From Qipengyuania atrilutea (GTDB lineage: Bacteria > Pseudomonadota > Alphaproteobacteria > Sphingomonadales > Sphingomonadaceae): a stretch of 64,000 bases of DNA. The DNA lies in contig NZ_JABWGV010000001.1 of assembly GCF_013370205.1 (NCBI RefSeq), forward strand, positions 310,001 through 374,000, given 5' to 3'. The position numbers were made by a program, and so were the translations under genes. The notes beneath the pieces are model-generated. The model was not told where the DNA came from, made no database searches, and was given only the letters and a program-made list of their open reading frames with translations. Below are positions 60,405 through 64,000 of the stretch, one piece after another (positions within the stretch are counted from its first letter, which is position 1; each line of letters begins with the position of its first letter).

Positions 60405-62240
60405 ATGCCACAAATCCGCCGCCTGCCAGAAACGCTGATCAACCGCATTGCCGCGGGCGAGGTGGTGGAGCGTCCGGCGTCCGCGCTCAAGGAACTGGTT
60501 GAGAATGCAATCGACGCCGGTTCGACACGGATCGGGGTCAATCTGGTCGACGGGGGCCTCGGCGGGATCGAGGTATCCGACGACGGCTGCGGGATGGATC
60601 CTGCCGAAATGGCGCTAGCGCTCGAACGGCACGCGACGTCGAAGCTGCCCGAGAGTCTGATTGGGGAAGCGGGCGCGATCGAACAGGTCCGCACGCTCGG
60701 CTTTCGCGGTGAAGCGCTCCCCTCGATCGCCAGCGTTTCCCGGCTGACCATCGAAAGCCGCCCGCGCGACGCGGAGAGCGGTTGGCGCAAGCGCATCGAC
60801 CACGGCGAGTTGATCGAGAATGCGCCCTGTGCGATCCCGCCGGGTACGCGGATCAGGATGGAAGGCCTGTTCGACAAGCTGCCCGCGCGCCGCAAGTTCC
60901 TGCGCACGCCGCGGAGCGAGTACGCTGCCTGCCTCGACGTGGTCCGCCGCCTCGCGATGACCCGGACGGATATCGCCGTTACACTCGATCACGGCGAGCG
61001 GCGCGTATTGGCGGTGCAGGCGGGCGAGGATCTAGCCGAACGCGCAGCGCAGATCGTCACGCGCGAATTGAAGGAAAACGGCGTAGGAATCGAATTCGAA
61101 CGCCCGACCGAAACCGGAGAACTCATCCGCTTGACCGGCATCGCTGGCCTGCCGACCTACAACCGCGGTGTGGCGGACCACCAGTATCTGTTCGTCAACG
61201 GCCGCCCGGTGAAAGACCGGCTCCTGATCGGAGCGGTAAGGGGCGCTTATTCCGATATGCTGGCGCGCGACCGTCATGCCGTACTGGCACTGTTCCTCGA
61301 GCTTCCGGCAGAAGATGTCGACGTGAACGTCCATCCAGCCAAGACCGAGGTACGCTTTCGCGATGCCGCAGGCGTGCGCGGGTTCATCGTCTCCGGCCTG
61401 CGCCGCGCGCTCGCGAGCGGTGACAAGCGCAGCGCGCAAGGTCCGGACCGGAGCGCGATGGATCGCTGGCAGCGCGAGCCGGTCGAACAGCCTGCAGCCA
61501 TGCGGTCGATCTTCGCCGGATCGGGCTGGACGCCGCCTGCCGGCAACATGGCGCGGGTTCAGGCCTATATGCGAAGCGACGAAGCCGATGGTGAGGTTCT
61601 GGCCATGCCGCAGGGACGGGCCGAGACGCCAATGGACGAAGAGAGACCTTCGCCTAGCTACCCGCTCGGTATAGCGCGCGGGCAGGTCGCACAAACCTAC
61701 ATCGTCGCGGAAGCCGAGGACGGTCTCGTTTTGGTCGATCAGCATGCTGCCCATGAAAGGCTCGTGCTCGAACGGCTGAAAGCTGCGGGCGCCGAGGAAG
61801 CCGTATCGCGCAGCCAGGCGCTGCTCATGCCGGAAGTGGTCGAGCTCGACGAACCGGCGTGCGACAGGCTGGAAGAAGCGATCGACACGCTGGCGCAGCA
61901 CGGACTCGTAATCGAACGCTTCGGTCCGGGAGCAATGCTGGTCAGGGCTACCCCGCACGCGCTGAGAAACGGCGACTTGGCGAAGCTGCTGGAAGATATC
62001 GACGACGATCTCGCCAAACACGGAACGGCATTGCTGCTCGGCGAGAAGCTCGATCTGGTTCTGGCAACCATGGCATGCCACGGATCGGTGAGGGCAGGGC
62101 GCAACCTGACCGTCGCAGAAATGAACGCATTGCTGCGCGAGATGGAGCGCACGCCGCGTTCAGGACAATGCAACCATGGCCGACCGACCTGGGTGAAGCT
62201 GTCGATGGACGACGTCGAGAAACTGTTCGGGAGGCATTGA
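60405..62240 (+). CDS. mutL: DNA mismatch repair protein MutL (endonuclease type)
   Basis: A 611-residue GHKL ATPase that links MutS to strand removal. The N-terminal ATPase has ELVENAIDAGSTRI, DDGCGM and TLGFRGEALPSIASV. The C-terminal domain carries DQHAAHERLVLE, matching the endonuclease motif DQHA-x2-E-x4-E, and CNHGRP near the end, so it probably nicks DNA itself, as expected where MutH is absent. Its stop overlaps the next ATG (TGATG). Confidence 0.95.
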   Translation: MPQIRRLPETLINRIAAGEVVERPASALKELVENAIDAGSTRIGVNLVDGGLGGIEVSDDGCGMDPAEMALALERHATSKLPESLIGEAGAIEQVRTLGFRGEALPSIASVSRLTIESRPRDAESGWRKRIDHGELIENAPCAIPPGTRIRMEGLFDKLPARRKFLRTPRSEYAACLDVVRRLAMTRTDIAVTLDHGERRVLAVQAGEDLAERAAQIVTRELKENGVGIEFERPTETGELIRLTGIAGLPTYNRGVADHQYLFVNGRPVKDRLLIGAVRGAYSDMLARDRHAVLALFLELPAEDVDVNVHPAKTEVRFRDAAGVRGFIVSGLRRALASGDKRSAQGPDRSAMDRWQREPVEQPAAMRSIFAGSGWTPPAGNMARVQAYMRSDEADGEVLAMPQGRAETPMDEERPSPSYPLGIARGQVAQTYIVAEAEDGLVLVDQHAAHERLVLERLKAAGAEEAVSRSQALLMPEVVELDEPACDRLEEAIDTLAQHGLVIERFGPGAMLVRATPHALRNGDLAKLLEDIDDDLAKHGTALLLGEKLDLVLATMACHGSVRAGRNLTVAEMNALLREMERTPRSGQCNHGRPTWVKLSMDDVEKLFGRH

Positions 62241-62755
62241 TGCGGCAGATTGGACTTGGATTGTTGGGGGCATTGGCGCTGACCGCGTGCAGCGAGCGGG
62301 AACCCACGGCGGAGGAAACGGCACAAAAGGCGGCCGAGGATGCCGCCGATATCGCCGCGGTAGAGGCTGCTCAGACGCCCCCGGCGGAATCCGTGGCTCC
62401 GCAGCGCATCCTCTACGAGGATATCGAAGCGAACGACATGTATGGCGCAAGCTGCGCCTTCATCCCCGAAGGTTCAAGCGACCGACCGATCGCGCTCGCA
62501 CTGGCCGACAGTGGTTTCATGAAGATCGACGGCGATATCGAGCGGTTCGCGCCGGATATGGGAAGCGCTGAAAGCGCTTTCGGATCGCGCACGCGCTACG
62601 ACGGCAGGCGGCTCTCTTTCATGATCGACATAGCCGAGGGTGACGGCAGGCAGATCGGCATCGAAACCGTCGAACACCAAGCGAACTTCACGGTGCGTGA
62701 CGGCCGGAACGAGACGGTTTACAGGGCTGTCGGCACCGCGCAGTGCGGGTCCTGA
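62240..62755 (+). CDS. hypothetical lipoprotein downstream of mutL
   Basis: A 171-residue protein with a lipoprotein signal ending in LALTAC. An acidic linker leads to a domain of about 100 residues containing YGASCAFIPEGS, IALADSGFMKIDGDIERF and a final cysteine (TAQCGS), so a disulphide is possible. No family recognised. The start is coupled to mutL by a one-base overlap. Confidence 0.75.
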   Translation: MRQIGLGLLGALALTACSEREPTAEETAQKAAEDAADIAAVEAAQTPPAESVAPQRILYEDIEANDMYGASCAFIPEGSSDRPIALALADSGFMKIDGDIERFAPDMGSAESAFGSRTRYDGRRLSFMIDIAEGDGRQIGIETVEHQANFTVRDGRNETVYRAVGTAQCGS

Positions 62756-62759
62756 GCGC

Positions 62760-63221
62760 CTAACCTTCCGCGCGGCGCGGTTCGCGTACCTGCATGATAC
62801 CGTTCGAGGTCATCTCGAGCACCGGTTCGTCATCCTGGTTGTAAGTAACGATCCGTGATTTGAAGAAACCCATTTCGGGCCGCGACTTGCTTGCCCGTTT
62901 TTCCAGAACTTCGGTTTCGACGCGCAAGGTATCTCCCGGAAAGACCGGCTTTTTCCAGCGTAGTTCGTCTATACCCGGAGAGCCCAGGCTCGCTTGTTGA
63001 TGGACTTTCATGTTCTCGACCATCATGCGCATGGTCATCGCACAGGTATGCCAGCCGCTCGCCGACAAACGGCCGAAATGGGTGCGGGCGGCAGCTTCGT
63101 CGTCGAGATGAAACGGCTGCGGATCGTAGTTCTCGGCAAATCGCATGACTTCGTCGCGGGTTACCTCGTAGGAACCGAACGACTGCTTCTCGCCAATCTC
63201 GATATCTTCGAAATAACGCAC
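62760..63221 (-). CDS. MaoC-family (R)-hydratase-like protein
   Basis: A 153-residue hot-dog-fold protein. The hydratase signature is in FAENYDPQPFHLDDEAA, then LSASGWHTCAMTMRMM; the Asp/His pair typical of hydratase 2 is visible (D and H in that first motif). It may hydrate enoyl-CoA; substrate unknown. Convergent with the lipoprotein gene, and preceded on its strand by the DUF1206 gene. Confidence 0.87.
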   Translation of the reverse strand: MRYFEDIEIGEKQSFGSYEVTRDEVMRFAENYDPQPFHLDDEAAARTHFGRLSASGWHTCAMTMRMMVENMKVHQQASLGSPGIDELRWKKPVFPGDTLRVETEVLEKRASKSRPEMGFFKSRIVTYNQDDEPVLEMTSNGIMQVREPRRAEG

Positions 63222-63239
63222 CGCCGCTTACCTTTCAGG

Positions 63240-63272
63240 AATGAAACGGGCGGGCATTTCTCTGCCCGCCCG
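63240..63272 (-). terminator. hairpin terminator of the DUF1206 gene
   Basis: CGGGCGGGCA (63247-63256) and TGCCCGCCCG (63263-63272) form a ten-base stem with a six-base loop; the minus strand then reads TTTCATT. It starts nine bases after the stop at 63282. Confidence 0.8.
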
Positions 63273-63281
63273 GTGATTGGT

Positions 63282-64000
63282 TCAAGCGCGGAAGCTCGGT
63301 ACCTTGCCGTTCGAACTCATCTCCGGAATGATCCGGTAACGCGCAAGGATCAGGCTGAACAGGCCGAAGATCAGTAGGCCGATCGCGACGAGCGTGAAGA
63401 GAATTCCGTCATCCGCGAGCGAAGCCACCGCGCTACCCAAGGTTTTTACCTGGCTGGAACCGCTTGACATAAAACCCGCCTGGACGAGCGACCATCCGAT
63501 TACCGCATAAACCACTGCGCGGGCGCAAAAACCGATGCCGCCCAGAATGCGGGTGAAGTCGGGTGCCTGGCCGCTGATGCGGTTCATGAAGCTGCCGGTA
63601 ATGCCTTTCTTCGCCTGCGAAACCGTCGCACCGAAGAAGGCCAGACCTAGCAGACCGAGAATGATGCCGCCAAGTTCTACCGAAAGCACACCCGAAGCCG
63701 CTTCCTGCGCGCCGCCACCGGACGAATTCGTATCGCTGCTGGCGAATTTATACGCCGAATAAGCGAGGGCGAAGTGACCGATCGCGCTACCGAGGTGACC
63801 GATGCGGTGCGCCCAGCCTTTGGCGTCCGAACCGTTGTTCTCAATATCGAACAACGGCGAGCACAAACGGAACAGACCGTAAGCCGTGAGGCCCACAACC
63901 AGGATCCACAGTATTACCGTGCCTGCCGGAAAATCCTCGATCGCCTGAAAGACGCCGTTGGTACCTTGTGCGATCTTCCCCGCGCTGGTAAGGGCGATCA
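63282..64000 (-). CDS. DUF1206 membrane protein, 5' end outside the window
   Basis: 239 residues are visible and the frame is still open at the window edge, so the N terminus is missing. The family consists of repeated pairs of membrane helices; here two full units are seen, with VVGLTAYGLFRLCSPL and GIGFCARAVVYAVIGWSLVQAG as matching first helices, and ARYRIIPEMSS near the end. Function unknown. A hairpin terminator follows. Confidence 0.85.
   Translation of the reverse strand, partial: IALTSAGKIAQGTNGVFQAIEDFPAGTVILWILVVGLTAYGLFRLCSPLFDIENNGSDAKGWAHRIGHLGSAIGHFALAYSAYKFASSDTNSSGGGAQEAASGVLSVELGGIILGLLGLAFFGATVSQAKKGITGSFMNRISGQAPDFTRILGGIGFCARAVVYAVIGWSLVQAGFMSSGSSQVKTLGSAVASLADDGILFTLVAIGLLIFGLFSLILARYRIIPEMSSNGKVPSFRA

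Overview
This 64-kb window looks like ordinary chromosome from a GC-rich alphaproteobacterium, most likely a sphingomonad of the Erythrobacteraceae type. That placement is inferred from protein character and gene set: long PstC/PstA permeases, RpoD with a large acidic insert, small PurL, and a retinal protein with a DTG motif. No database was consulted. Nearly everything is core metabolism, packed with start/stop overlaps. I see no insertion sequence, integrase, prophage or CRISPR array.

Layout. 0-9.5 kb: an extensin-like gene, then the whole phosphate regulon on the minus strand, in transcription order phoR, phosphate porin, pstS, pstC, pstA, pstB, phoU, phoB. 9.6-15 kb: tRNA-Glu, recJ, a flavodoxin-like gene, a nitronate monooxygenase and leuA, with a 16-codon leucine-rich leader peptide upstream. 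15.2-22.4 kb: an I78 inhibitor-like lipoprotein, yceI, ilvC-ilvN-ilvB, miaA, serB and a nitroreductase. 22.4-31.6 kb: purL, xseB-ispA-coaD, a cyclophilin, queA-tgt and an S9 peptidase. 31.6-41.7 kb: rpsD, chorismate mutase, trmJ-nrdR-glyA-rpiB, a microbial rhodopsin, rpoD-dnaG and yqeY. 41.7-47.7 kb: carA, a low-GC DUF695/RraB-like gene wedged between carA and carB, carB and greA. 47.7-50.7 kb: a GNAT gene, a DUF4170 gene and a YqjD/YqjE-like group of small membrane proteins. 50.8-54.3 kb: eno, ribH, an HTH-RibB-RibA-like fusion, a small unknown gene and tRNA-Lys. 54.4-62.8 kb: the cell-elongation operon mreB-mreC-mreD-mrdA-rodA, then mutL and a lipoprotein. The end holds a MaoC-like gene and a DUF1206 membrane gene that runs off the window.

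How the genes work together. Three branched-chain amino-acid genes (leuA, ilvBN, ilvC) lie within 6.5 kb, and leuA has the sequence signature of ribosome-mediated attenuation by leucine supply. The Pho cluster contains its sensor, regulator, outer-membrane pore and ABC importer, with candidate Pho boxes before the porin and pstS. The mre/mrd operon encodes the core of the rod-shape machinery.

Most interesting points: (1) a DTG-motif rhodopsin in AT-richer DNA; (2) a compositionally foreign DUF695-RraB-like gene fused by start/stop overlaps into the carAB operon; (3) the unannotated leuA leader peptide; (4) a RibB with an N-terminal helix-turn-helix and a RibA-like half lacking its zinc cysteines, next to an upstream palindrome. 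None of these is proven here to be a new system; the checks are listed with each finding. No gene-free stretch exceeds 300 bases.
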